A DNA stretch of 64,000 bases from Cyathus striatus (GCA_025738555.1 JAOVFP010000016.1:1116001-1180000); one strand, 5' to 3'; counted from the first letter of the stretch, positions 47,933-59,502 are shown. The notes: generated by a model not told the origin, from the letters alone. Made by a program: numbers and translations.

Positions 47933-48089
47933 AATAAGTACTCAGTACAAATGACAATGTATGGAGACAGAATAATGACTAGACAACTTACCAGAACCTC
48001 AGACCCAATATCCAGCTATCATAGCCTATGTGATAATGGTATGTTGGTGACATAACAGAGTGCAAAGCAGGAAGGGCAAAAGTGTAGCA

Positions 48090-48742
48090 ATGAAGAGATG
48101 ATGCATTATCAAGGAAGCAGTGAGCCAAGTAGGAAGCACATCATGCATCATTGCCACAACTTCTGAATTAGAAAGGTGCTGATGAAAGCGCCTGTGTGTG
48201 TGTGCACTGTTGCAATATGGCATCAGATAGGGAAATGTATGAATGCCTGATGATTGGCTGTGCACACCTGGACTATATCTGGGCATTGACATGTATCCAG
48301 CCTAGACCAGAGCTACTGTATGGGTAGGAAAGCACAGTAGATAAGAAACTGTAAATAAGCACATGAGTAAATGTATATAGAGGAGCGAGGGGGGAAAGAA
48401 ACACCAGGAACTGCATGGGCATTCTTCCCCCCCACAGACAGGGCAGTGTATCAGACAGAACAGTACAGAACTAGAATATAATTTTGACATACCAATTTGA
48501 AACTGAACTCATTTTGAATTAACCTCTGAACCATTGATCATTAAATTGTCAAAGTCCTGCCATGTATTAAAAATAGACCAATCATATTCTATATTTAGTT
48601 TGACTTTGAATAGAATTGAAATCTTGCGCCCTTGCACTTATAAAATCTTTGCACATGGGAAACTTAGAATATAAAATTGCTGGAATAAGTAAAACTATTC
48701 TAAGTATAAATAAAGTATTCTAAACTCATCCACTAAGTACAT
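48090..48742. repeat. Dispersed repeat, copy 2 (uninterrupted)
   Basis: Homologous to 40,120-40,221 plus 41,582-42,148. It supplies the unoccupied target site for solo LTR B. Confidence 0.7.
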
Positions 48743-48989
48743 CAGTAACCTCTAACCACACCTTCAAAGACTAAGACATCATTTAGGATCAATCTCACTA
48801 AATAAATGATGTATAGTATTTTGTGTTTGGTGCAATGATGTTGCCTTTTGCATTTATGATCAGAACAACATTGAAAAGAGCTAAAATAGAAGCAGCAGAA
48901 AGCCACAGCAATGACCATGCAGTATGGGCTCCAGGGCACACTCTGGGTTGAGAACTTAGTATTTGATTAGAATGCTGAGTGTGTGAATG

Positions 48990-49180
48990 TAGACACTAAT
49001 CTGCATCCAATGTAGAGGAAGAATACCAGTTGGTGGTATCCTCTCAATGAAGAAATAATGCAAGTGGCCAGCACATCTGTCCAACCTCCAAATCCTAGTG
49101 AGCTTGCATTCAAGGTGAAGTGAGGGGGAATACAAGGCTGTATTTCTCAGAGTGTATGTACAACTGATATACAACAACAG
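48990..49180 (-). repeat. CpG-poor copy of a 61-kb segment
   Basis: It aligns with 60,950-61,095 in the same orientation: GAAGAATACCAG...GGTATCCTCTC against GAAGATACTAG...GGTATCTTCTC, then CCTCCAAATCCTAGTGAG against CCTCCAGTTCTAGTGAG. The minus strand reads WTDVLATCIISSLRGYHQLV here, which might be a membrane-protein exon. The frame is not kept in the 61-kb copy. Confidence 0.55.
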
Positions 49181-50998
49181 TAATGAACAAGGGAAGGATT
49201 TGTAATTGACAATGAGGAAACAGTGAGGTATGGTGAAAAAGGGTACTTATGTTCTAGTAGTGAAGTTGGCTCTAAATTTGCAACTTACTTCACTACAAAA
49301 TTCACAAGACTCTTTAAATGTGAGTGTGGGTTGAGGTGGGTGTAGCTTCTTATTGTCTTATGTGTTCTTCAATCATTTTGAAGCCAAATGAACTGAAAAA
49401 CAATAGAATTTTTATTGTAGAATTTAAGTAATACACCTTTGTACTGCTCCAAACTCTGTAGAAGTGACCAACAAATCTTTCACTAGTACAACTTCTTAGA
49501 AAACCGAAAAAGAGCAAGTCTTTACTCTTTATGAAACTGCCTTATTGAAAATACTAAGTTCTAGGCCCTCACTGGAGTCTCAGAACTTCAGAACTTTCCA
49601 AAATACCCAAAATGTTAACCAAAACAAATATATACCTTTGAAACAAAAAGACCTAAACCACTACCCAATACCTATTGTACCTGGGCAGGAAGGGCACTAT
49701 TCTGCTTTCCCTTTTACCCTCTATAGTACATACTTAAATACAAGAAACAGATCAGTATTACTAAGAGTTCCTCAGACATTGTATACTACATATATGTACA
49801 TGAAACGCTTCCCTGTCCTTTACCTGTATCTTTCAATCATCTGTCATTTGGAGCTGAGTAAACCTGAAGTATTAGGGCACTCTAGACTACTCAGTTCTCT
49901 TATTTTCAGGTGATATAGTGTCTTACTCTGTGTCACTCTGGGCAGATAATAATTAGTGCTAAGCTCATGTTGAAGGATTTCCTTAGTCTTGATGGTGCTG
50001 CTTTGAGACTACAGGTAAAATATGAGAGTAGACTACTTGTTATGTACCAATTCTCTTCCTACTGGGAAATGAATGTGAAGACACCAAGAGGGCATGAGAG
50101 AACTGTAATGGAAACCCAAAGTGAGTACAGGTGCAGAATGTAGAGCGGGAGTGCAGGAAAGAACTGTGGCCTCAGTGTATGTGCTGTGCCACCTGGATAT
50201 CCCCAGGGAATGGTTCGTATTTCAAGGAAAACGATATAAGACAAAGGAAATGTTCCAGAGTATAAGATGAGGCTTCACCACTACACTAGGTAGTGGGAGA
50301 GAAACCTGAAGGAAAACCCAGAGCGGGTTTTGGAACTTAAGCATAGGAAGAAGTGTATGAAGATGATATGAATACTGTAGACTACCTAGTACATCTGGAA
50401 GACTACTTATACTAAGTAGGAACCTATAGGTATGAATGTAGAAGTATAATACAAAGGACAAGTCAAAGGAGTAAGTAGGAAATGAAGTCTGGGCAAAGTG
50501 GAGTAGGGGTGCAAATGATGCACTCAGAATGAAGAATAAAGAACTAATCTACAAAGGCCATAATGAAATGTACAAGTAGGAATGGAAGAGAGGAGTAATA
50601 TAATGATGACACGGTGAGGCCATCATAAGAGAAACTATGTATCTGGGATACCCAATAGAAAACCCGACGGGTTCCAGGTACATTCTTGGGCAGGAACATC
50701 AGGAAGTGTAAACCCATAGTGGGTATGTTCTGGGAATGGACCGGGTATGTTCAACAGTCATGTGGGAACCTTTGGTGATGTCGGCAAGGTATATCCAGAC
50801 ATGGATATAACACTACTACAAAATGCAATAAGGAATACTATTCTAAAAATACTGTAGTTCTGAAATAGTCTTGTAAATTTGAGAGCATTAACAACTCAAA
50901 TAGAATGTATATTGATATGCCTTAAAATTATTTAATGGTTAAATCTCTCTATTTGTCATATAATATTAGAACTCAGTATTAGTAACAGAGGTACAACA
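49181..50998. other. CpG-poor intergenic, mostly unassigned
   Basis: A 122-codon plus frame at 49545-49913 has no recognised motif. Bases 50,042-50,230 relate to 42,846-43,030. Bases 50,910-50,985 are an inverted relative of 11,695-11,780 (shared TTAATGGTTAAATCTCTCTA). Confidence 0.35.
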
Positions 50999-50999
50999 A

Positions 51000-51128
51000 G
51001 ACTTACAAAAGGGTAAGTAACAACAGATAACACACTTGTCACATATCACACAGACCTATGAACACTAGGTCCAACTGATTATGGCCATCACACTAAACAT
51101 GCATGAACACTTGGTTGTAATGGTACAG
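51000..51128. mobile_element. TA-target MITE fragment, right end only
   Basis: It resembles the right part of the 10.9-kb MITE (CACATATCACACAGACCTATGAA, then a final TTGGTTGTAATGGTACAG before TA at 51129-51130). The left end is missing. Confidence 0.6.
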
Positions 51129-51130
51129 TA

Positions 51131-51395
51131 GTGGAAATATAGGTTTACTAAGGCAATGATCTATCTGTTCAAGGCAGGTCATTGGAAGCTACAGCTGTCT
51201 CTAACACCTATTTCATATCACAGCCCTTCTGCTACACATGATATATATCAGTAGCTGGTTCTTTCAATCCTCTGATAAATTGTTGAAATGACTACACAAT
51301 TTTGGAGTGCACAAGGAATAGCTCATGATGTTAAATTATATAATGATAAAGTGCATTTTGGGGCCCTGCATCACCTTTTCATTGTCTTAAAGAGT
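51131..51395. repeat. CpG-depleted copy of the 61.9-62.1 kb segment
   Basis: It aligns collinearly with 61,863-62,135. Several differences are CG here turned to TG or CA: ATCGTCGAAATG to ATTGTTGAAATG, ATTTCGGAGTGC to ATTTTGGAGTGC, and GCTCACGATG to GCTCATGATG. It lacks the 1.4-kb insertion that follows the 62-kb copy. Confidence 0.85.
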
Positions 51396-51783
51396 ACTTA
51401 TTTGATATTCATACATAGATGGCTATTACAACTATTATAAATCTCAACAACCACATATAATCAACTGCCATCTCCACCATGATACTGGAGTACATGAAGA
51501 TGTCAAGGGTCATGTAGGCTGTTAGAAAGTGCATGAGTGGTGGAGCGGTGGTGATATAGGATATCAATTGAATGTAGGTGTTAGTGGTAGTTAGCACAAC
51601 TGTTGGATGGTAGTAGTATGAGGGAGAATGCAAGAGATATGCCAAAAGGAAAAGAATAATGCAGTGTGTGAAATGGGATTGAAGGGAAACACGAAGTCAA
51701 TTTGGAGTAACAATGATGTACAACAATCAGGGATGAACAGACAAGAAGGGGGAACAAAGCTAAATAAAGAAAAGGAAATTGTG

Positions 51784-52895
51784 CAGTAATTTACACTCCC
51801 CAAGAGGTCTGTACGGATCTGTACGGATCCGCATGGATCCATACGGAATCCGCACGGAATCCGAAAATTCCGTGCGGATCCATACAGACCCGTACAGACC
51901 TGTATAGATACCATACAGAATTTATATAGTAGCTATTATTATTATTAGATGTGATTATTCTATATGAATTCCATACATATTCTGCATGGATTCTGTGTGG
52001 ATTTATGCATTGCTACCTTGTCACACATGTCAAGTGTAACCCTAGGTGAAAAGTGTCACACTATACAAAATCCATGATACACTCAATATATAGTATCATT
52101 CTCAATGCATAGTATCACACTTAATGCATAGTGTTATGCTTAAAGTATAGTGTCACACTCAACACTTAGTGTCACACTTAATGCAGAGTGTCACACTTAT
52201 CACTTAGTGTTATGCTTAATGCACAGTGTTACACTCAATACTTAGTGTCATGCTTAATGTATAGTGTTATGTTTAATGTATAGTGTCACACTTAATGCAT
52301 AGTGTCACGCTTAATGCATAGTGTCACACTCAACGCTTAGTGTCACATTCAACACCTAGTGTCACACTCAATACCTAGTGTCACACTCAATACTTAATGT
52401 CATGCTTAGTCGCACTCAACACCTAGTGTCACACTCAATGCTTAGTGTCACACTCAATGCTTAGTGTCACACTCAACCCTTAGTATCACACTCAATGCTT
52501 AGTGTCACACTCAACCCTTAGTGTCACACTCAATGCTTAGTGTCACACTCAATGCTTAGTGTCACACTCAACACCTAGTGTCACACTTATAGTGTCACAT
52601 TTAACGTATAGTGTCACACTCAACACCTAGTGTCATGCTTAATGCAGAGTGTCACATGCAAGGAAATAAGTATAATAAAATTCTGTACAGAATTTTCAGG
52701 TCTGTAATGCGGAATTCCGAGGAATTCTGCGTAATCCGTACGGAATTTTCAGAATCTGTGTGGAATCTGTACAGACCCAAAAAAACCTCTGCCAAAATGA
52801 AAAAAATCTGTGCAGATTCCGCACGGATTCCGCATGGATTTCGTACGGATTCCGCGCGGATCCGTACAGAACACATGGCTAAGTGTAAAGAGCTC
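51784..52895. mobile_element. hAT-like MITE with internal 19-bp satellite, 1,112 bp
   Basis: The ends CAGTAATTTACACT and, inverted, GAGCTCTTTACACT are flanked by an exact 8-bp duplication AAATTGTG (51776-51783, 52896-52903). Subterminal blocks are clusters of CGGATCC/GGAATCC words (CTGTACGGATC, GCACGGATTCC). The middle (about 52,030-52,650) is a tandem array of TAGTGTCACACTCAATGCT-like 19-bp units. It has no coding capacity. A shorter copy lies at 56,134-56,784. Confidence 0.9.
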
Positions 52896-52949
52896 AAATT
52901 GTGTTAAGTGGGAGAATGCCAAAAGAAGGATAGCTGAACAGGGTAGCAA

Positions 52950-53530
52950 GTACTACATGGAATGCAACAAAGATATACTAGAAGGAGAAAGACAATGTAA
53001 CAAACATGGAAAACAAGAATGAAATTTGCGAGGTGAAACCCCCAACATAGCAAACAGGGGTGTGAATGGGACAAAGGCAATGCACCAATAAATGCTCAAC
53101 AAGGAAACAAACACCAACCTGTTATGCATAGCTCCTCTCCATGCCACTACAAGTTTATCCCCAACACTCCCCATGTCCACTATGACATAAAGTGCAATGG
53201 GCTGAAGTATGTCTTGAGGAGTCATGGTGAGCAGAACAAATATAGCCCATTAGCAGGGTGATGAGTGTAGCTGACATTAGGAAGAAGTTACAGTGAGATT
53301 GGTTAGCTGCATGTTGAATGATGTCCTGAAACATAGGTGACAATATTGAAATAGCAGACACAAATGGACTGAATGTGGAAGAGAAGAAAGGACTAGAGCA
53401 TCTAGAAATAGCATGATGAATAGCAGATGAAAAAAGGATGACAGGGACATAAAAGCGAAATAAAAAGTGAATGGTGGAGAGCATACTACAATCATGATGG
53501 AATAGAAGGTGCAATCACCAGTGAGCACAC
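52950..53530 (-). pseudogene. Decayed membrane protein (NPMK family), CpG-poor copy
   Basis: The minus strand carries a hydrophobic N-terminal region (FYVPVILFSSAIHHAI, CNFFLMSATLITLLMGYICS) and then a degraded conserved block ending VAWRGAMHN. This corresponds to NNFFLMSTSLLVLPIGVVFF and RRWRGVMHD in the 59-kb copy. Two frames must be combined, so it is a pseudogene. Confidence 0.55.
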
Positions 53531-53749
53531 AAACATGAATGGTACAATTGTGTAGTCCACTTAGCTGGCATTACATGCAAAGTGACTAGTGCCTTATCAC
53601 ACTACCATCTGTCTCTCTCCTTTCATAGTCTTGGTTTATGACAGTGTATGGGTGGGATTGTGTTTGGTTCATACAGTGGATGGCAGTGCTCATAGCTTGT
53701 CACAAGACTCAAGGCCTAGGATTTGGGGCAGAATACCAATGGAGCTCAG

Positions 53750-54622
53750 TAGTGTTGCCATGGTGCAGTTTGGCTTAGCTCAGCTCAGCTTCATGCAGCT
53801 TAGTGATTCTAATGGCTTCATAAGCTGAACTGAGGTATTGACTATGGTTTTAAAGCAGCTTAGCTGCTCTTAGCCAATGTTTTTGGCAGTTCATTACAGA
53901 AATGGAATAAGAAATGAGTATTTGCAAGTTTAAAGTGCTCGCAAGCTCAGAATGTATTTCTAAAATATATTATTTATTACTTTACTATCTATACCTGCTA
54001 ATTTTAGATCAGAATTATATATATTGAAGTCCATTTCACAATGCAGAGTCATTGCAGACAGTAATTATTTACAAATTTAAATTAAATGCATACTTACTTT
54101 GATTTATGGCACTATATAGTGTAGGGATCATTTATTATCATAGTAAGTATTTTTAGACCACATTCATTGCAATTTAAAGGCTGCTCTACTGAGCTGACAA
54201 TGGGTATTAAACTTACTTATGTCATAGAAACCTATTTATTATTGGTCAACATATATAAATAAGGCAATAGCACAAGTTACATAATCATCACTAGGCAGTG
54301 AGGCTTGAGGCAAGTGCTAAGGGATAGCTTCCTGCTTGATGTTATTCAAAAATTCACATTTCTATCTTGACTCTATCCAGGTAAATATTAAGAAAGCATT
54401 TGAAATAAATGCAACAATCTATACAACTTGAAAATAAAGGAAAAAATAGTATACATTACTCCAGAATGTTCCAAGGCAGCCTCAAATATTTGTCATATTA
54501 GACATGGAAAGTAGCAGCAGCTGGCACAGCTAAGCTGTGAAGCCATAATATGGCTCAGTCTGGCTAAAATTCAGTTTGGCTCATTTGGCTCATGGCTTTT
54601 TAGCCACACCACAGCAACACTA
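53750..54622. mobile_element. hAT-like non-autonomous element, 873 bp
   Basis: The ends TAGTGTTGCCATGGTG and, inverted, TAGTGTTGCTGTGGTG are flanked by the exact 8-bp duplication GAGCTCAG (53742-53749, 54623-54630). Subterminal DNA on each side is packed with GGCTCA/AGCTTAGC-type words. There is no coding sequence. Confidence 0.9.
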
Positions 54623-54630
54623 GAGCTCAG

Positions 54631-56125
54631 CCAATGTGAAGCTGAGACACATATTGAAGTCAAGAACCATCTTCAGAATGAGGATGAAACAAAATTTAGA
54701 TGTTGAATGTCATGATGTTGAGTGTTAGCTTGAGTGTGTAAGAAGCCCCAATGGAAATCTAGGTTGAGGTTGAAGCTGAAGTCAACTTCACAACACATGT
54801 CACACTCAGTAAAAACAGTCAGTCATTCATCAATCACCCACAGTCATGCACCTGTAACATATCAGTCAAACCCTAATCATTCTATAGTCAATATCTTGTC
54901 TGAGGTCAGAACAATGTCCAAAAATAGTCTGAAAGTGGCAGTAATTTAGTCAATTTGGATCTTGTTTAGATTTAGTCAGTTCTGCAACCCTTTTAGTACA
55001 TGCTGACAGGTCACTTACATAGAGCTAGCAGTATCAACATTCCAAAGTATGTATTCAGCATGTATAATCAAGTGTACAATTTCCAAGAGCTTGTTAATGT
55101 CAATGTAGTTAATGACTAAAATGTGAATAATTTATAAGAGGTTGTAGCTGAGTAAACCAGAAAATAGGCATTCAGAAAGTGTTCCTGGCCAAATTTCCAG
55201 GTTTTTCAAGCCACATAAGCATCTAATAAAACTTAGAACATATAGTCATGGTAAATACATACTTTTAGAAGTACACAGTCTATCCATAACAGTGCCACAA
55301 CTGAGAGGGGAAGTAAATGATAAATTACATTTGAGAGTAGACACACCAATTGCTATCCCTTAGATTACAAACTATATGCAGCACAAAAAATGGAGTTCTA
55401 AGTTCATTTTTATCTGTAGCTTGTCTGTAGCACCTTGAAAACCAATATACCTGTGTCAAATTAGCATTGGTTGCTTATAATTTGTGTAACCATTTAGCAG
55501 CTCAGAGAATTGAATGCTAAGTATGTGTATGTGCTCTTTTGCTTGTACTAACTATATCATTAGTAAATATTGGTGAATCCAAGCAAAGTTGAATGGTTCT
55601 GAACACCCAAACACTATATATTTATGTAAGTTACTTTAAACTCCACAATGTATATACACTCTGTCCCAACCATGAACTTCAACTCTTCCGACTTCCTTCT
55701 TTCCCCTCTCTTTCCCCTCCCCCTTTCCCCTCCCTCTTTCCTCCTCTTTCCTCACCCTCATTCCCTTCCCATTTTCCCTTCCCTCTACTGCCATATCCAT
55801 GTTCTCTTCTGCCTCACCCACCCAATCTTGCTCCTTTGAGCCTCCCTGTACAAAGCTGTTCTGTCTGGCCTCCCTCTTAGTGGCCCTTCCCCATGAGGAG
55901 CTTCATCAACACTTCCACACACTGTCACCCCATCCCTCTCAAGCTCACATCCCACCATTGCATGATTGCCTCACCACTATCAGAACCAATGGCTTAGCAG
56001 GTGTTCAGTTAATCATAACTCAAGCCTGGCTGTAGCCTGTAGATGTGTAGATATTTGTTAAGACTAGATTTCTTGGGTTGTGGACTGCTGGTGAGTAAAG
56101 CTCCCAATTTTTGTAACATATCCCA
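54631..56125. other. CpG-poor intergenic, no recognised gene
   Basis: A pyrimidine-rich patch at 55,680-55,900 creates Pro/Leu/Phe frames that may be another decayed NPMK-family N-terminus, but the diagnostic block is missing. Nothing else is supported. Confidence 0.35.
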
Positions 56126-56133
56126 GTCATTCA

Positions 56134-56784
56134 CAGTAATTTACACTCCCCCTGGAGGTCTGTACGGATCCATGTGGATTCCATACAGAATTTTCAGATC
56201 TGTGTGGAATCCATACAGATCCATACAGACCTGTGTGGGTAACATACAGAATTTAAATAGTAGTAATTTTTATTGTTTGAGGTGATAATTCTGTGTGGAT
56301 TAATGTAACAATGGAATGGGAATGTATAGTATCACACTCAACACTTAGTGTTATACTTAATGCATAGTGTCATGCTTAATGCATAGTGTCACAGTTAATG
56401 TATAGTGTCACACTCAATACTTAGTGTAACACTCAATGCTTAGTGTCATGCTTAATGCATAGTGTCACACTCAATGCATAGTGTCACACTTCATGCAGTG
56501 TCACACTTAATGTTTAGTGTCACACAATTTTCTATTCTGATTTTCCAAAAGAAAATAAGTATAATAAGATTCTGTACGGATTCTGTACAGAATCTGTACA
56601 GAATTTTTCAGGTCTGTAATGCGGAATTCTGCATAATCTGCATGGAATTTTTGATTCTGTGCAGAATCTGCACAGATCCAAAAAAACCTCGGCCAAATCT
56701 GTGCAGATTCTGCAGAGACTCCAAAAATTCCATATGGATTCCACGTGGATCCATACAGAACACCCAGCTAAGTGTAAAGAGCTC
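56134..56784. mobile_element. hAT-like MITE, second copy, 651 bp
   Basis: This is the same architecture as 51,784-52,895: CAGTAATTTACACT start, inverted GAGCTCTTTACACT end, and CGGATCC-derived blocks largely converted to TGGATCC. Its 19-bp satellite (about 56,330-56,525) is about a third as long. The flanks GTCATTCA and ATCATTCA (56126-56133, 56785-56792) form an 8-bp duplication with one G/A difference. Confidence 0.87.
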
Positions 56785-57136
56785 ATCATTCATTACATTT
56801 CACAGTGAATGACATCATATTTGACTCATGAAACGTAAGGTATCAGCCTTTTGTAGTATTAGCTCCGGTATGTCAATTGTGCTGGAGACTTGTGCAGATA
56901 GTAGGTATAGACATATAAACTTAGCTCAGTAGTCATAGTATTATGTATTTAGATTGAATATATTATTGTTCTTCTATGTATTGCACAAGGGAATTAAAGA
57001 ATTAATAAACCTACAAAATTGACTACATACTACCAAATTTCAACTGTAACTTGACTTATACATGACTACTTGATGACTACTAGAGAACTCAAGATTGACT
57101 ATTCACTATATATGTAAGACTACTTGATACTGAGTA

Positions 57137-57651
57137 CTGGATCATTTTGACCAATCATTTGGTCATGTGTCATGCAGGGCCTCCAAACAGAACAATTTCG
57201 AGCATTGTCATGTGTCTACAAGAGCATCGAACAAAGGTTCAGGGAAACTAAAATAAAGGTGAAATTCTACAAAAAAAATCACCCACCCATGCAAAAAATG
57301 TAGATACAATAATGTACAGTATGATTCAGTGCTCCTCCCAAGCTGTAATAGAATACATAGTGTTTTTGAAATTTTCCTCATCCTACGCCTAATTTACGAG
57401 CATTGAAGTGTACCAGCTACATTTATATCAAGCCACTGTTCATAAAAAAACCATCGTGAAATGAAATGGCATATGATATATCATTGCTTTACAATTATAG
57501 TAAGTAAAACAGCTCTCGCAAGTCCCATAATTCCACCTTGTGGCCATTGTGAGTATGAACAAATCACACTAAATGAGGCCTCGAACTGAACAATGAAGTC
57601 AAAATTTCGGTCACGCTCAAAATGAGTGAACGATTGGTCAAAATGATCCAG
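57137..57651. mobile_element. TA-target MITE, 515 bp
   Basis: The ends CTGGATCATTTTGACCAATC and, inverted, CTGGATCATTTTGACCAATC are identical over 20 bp, flanked by TA (57135-57136, 57652-57653). It is related to the 10.9-kb and 12.1-kb MITEs in its TTTTGACCAA core, CATGTGTC subterminal word and length. It marks the border at which CpG reappears. Confidence 0.9.
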
Positions 57652-57904
57652 TATTGACTACCTAAAGATATCTGTAGTCATCAAAAGTCAAAATTGCATA
57701 AAATTTTGGACACCTTAGTCACCGTTTGCTCAATTGTGACGTTCAGATGACTAAACCCAGACTAAACCACTACATACTGCCGACTAGCCGTTTTTACTGA
57801 GCGTCACGCGTCACGGCCCCCGGCTCCACGTGGTAATATCTTTGGCCTAACGAGGAGTAAATGTGTCATGCTGGTGTCGCATTTCAACCCGACCTCCGCA
57901 GGAT

Positions 57905-58810
57905 TCAAACACTTGAAGTTGAGCTATCGTCCTCTGGAATCAAAATCTCCTGACTCTTGTTCAATAATAACTCCTGTTTATTAGGTAACACCAGCCCTGA
58001 GTTGTAACATCTCGAAATTGTACCATCGATGACGATCTTGAAGTCGATATCAAACACAATGTAAAATGGTTGTATGTAGCAAGTACCAGTGGCTTTCAAC
58101 CTTATTAGAGAATAAAATTGATCATATCTATTATTGAAAATAAAAAAGGAAAGTCTGGAAAGGAACGAGAAGAAGAGGGAGAAATATCTGAGTCGGATAG
58201 CAAACAGATGGAGATTAATCCATTTTAAATTGCTGTCTGACTCGCTCCCCCCTACGAAGCAAAGGAACTGCCTGAGTAAACGATTGTTGATGCTCATTCC
58301 GAACTCAGATGCTATACGAGTGTAATTTTGCGCCTCTTATGCGGGATGAAACAAGAGTAGAAAGGACGAATAAGAGAAAGGAAGCAAGGGGAATAGCTGA
58401 ATTGCGAATAGTGGACGAATTGATTCATGACGAAGGGGAGAAGCAATAACGTAGTGAAAAAAACGCCAAAAAAAAAAGAGCGCATACTCACCGATCATGT
58501 ATACCGTTCCTACATGCCCTCTTCAGCTTAAAATCCACCTTCACCACATTATCATACATGGTGGACTTCATTGGGTTCTCACAGGCCCTCTCTAACGTCA
58601 TGCGGGGAGGGAAGACTCCAGGAGGGAGTGGTAAAAGATGCCCGAAGAAATAGGGAGGGAAACAAAGGGGGGGCGGGGAATATGCACTGTGTTTGAAGGT
58701 GCAACAGCCAACATTGAACATGACGTGAAGCAGACGCGAACGATGCGAATCGTTGTATGTTCATATGGTGAACTCGAAGTGCCACCATGTCTCTCTTCTT
58801 TGTGGGCCAT
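57905..58810 (-). CDS. Probable multi-pass membrane protein (NPMK family), model incomplete
   Basis: The best-supported part is the exon ending at about 58,498 on the minus strand: CENPMKSTMYDNVVKVDFKL, then KRACRNGIHD, immediately followed by a GTGAGTAT splice donor. Upstream to 58,810 are hydrophobic/Pro-rich frames. Downstream, a 130-codon frame at 57,905-58,297 could hold the last exons (QPFYIVFDIDFKIVIDG, C-terminal IPEDDSSTSSV), though I cannot join them with confidence. The function is unknown. Relatives are common, uncharacterised agaricomycete membrane proteins with an NPM...T(I/V)YY...VDxKxGR block. CpG is normal here, so the locus is less decayed than the copies at 28-29 and 53 kb. 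Confidence 0.45.
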
Positions 58811-58950
58811 TAGTAGTATAACCTAAAGCATATCACTACCCGGATCTTCATTAGCTTGCATATCGAAGTAGGAAAACACATCTATACATACATGGAGTTC
58901 AAAAGGCGATACTATTATACGGCACGAGGCCTATTCTAGACAGCAATAAA

Positions 58951-59502
58951 TTAATCATGCATAACGCCCCTCCATCTCCTCCCCCTCCCAAGCTTAAAAT
59001 AAACACTCCTAATATCCTCCACGACGTAGAATACCGTTGGCTTCATTGGATTTCCACTTGGTGAGAAGCACATGGGGAGAATAGGCTCCGGGAGAGTGTA
59101 GAAGAAGACTACGCCGATGGGTAGGACAAGGAGGGAGGTTGACATTAGGAAGAAATTGTTGTGTGGGAAGGGGTGAGTTGTTGTTTGAGATGGGGGGAAG
59201 AAGGGGAGGGATGGAGGAGGGAGGGGGAGGGAGTATAATATAAGGATTGGTAGAAGTGGAACGAAGAGGGGAGTGGGAGAAGAGATGAAGAGGCGGGCGT
59301 GATGCAAAGATAGCAGAAGATTGATGTCATCGGAGAGTGAGAGCGAGGGAGGATGGGAAGAAGATAACGAAAGGGGTACGAAAGAACGACAAAAAGAGGC
59401 GAAGAAAGGTAAAGTAGAAAGACGTACTACAATGGAATAGCGGGCGCAATACCCAACGGGAACGCATTGAAACACCAACAGTGCGAATAGTCGATATGTC
59501 AC
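58951..59502 (-). CDS. Membrane protein of the NPMK family, possibly 3'-truncated
   Basis: A single 183-codon frame begins MTYRLFALLVFQCVPVGYCA. It includes a Ser/Leu/Pro-rich stretch, hydrophobic segments (NNFFLMSTSLLVLPIGVVFF) and the conserved block GNPMKPTVFYVVEDIRSVYF, then KLGRGRRWRGVMHD, and stops at 58,951. The 58.5-kb paralogue continues past HD through an intron. Here the donor is absent and a TAA follows, so the C-terminal half is lost. It lies tandem with, and in the same orientation as, the 58-kb copy. Confidence 0.5.
   Translation of the reverse strand: MTYRLFALLVFQCVPVGYCARYSIVVRLSTLPFFASFCRSFVPLSLSSSHPPSLSLSDDINLLLSLHHARLFISSPTPLFVPLLPILILYSLPLPPPSLPFFPPSQTTTHPFPHNNFFLMSTSLLVLPIGVVFFYTLPEPILPMCFSPSGNPMKPTVFYVVEDIRSVYFKLGRGRRWRGVMHD

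Noticed and set aside
52030..52650. CRISPR-like array of regular short repeats
   Set aside because: The 19-bp units are contiguous with no unique spacers, lie inside a MITE, and the genome is eukaryotic.
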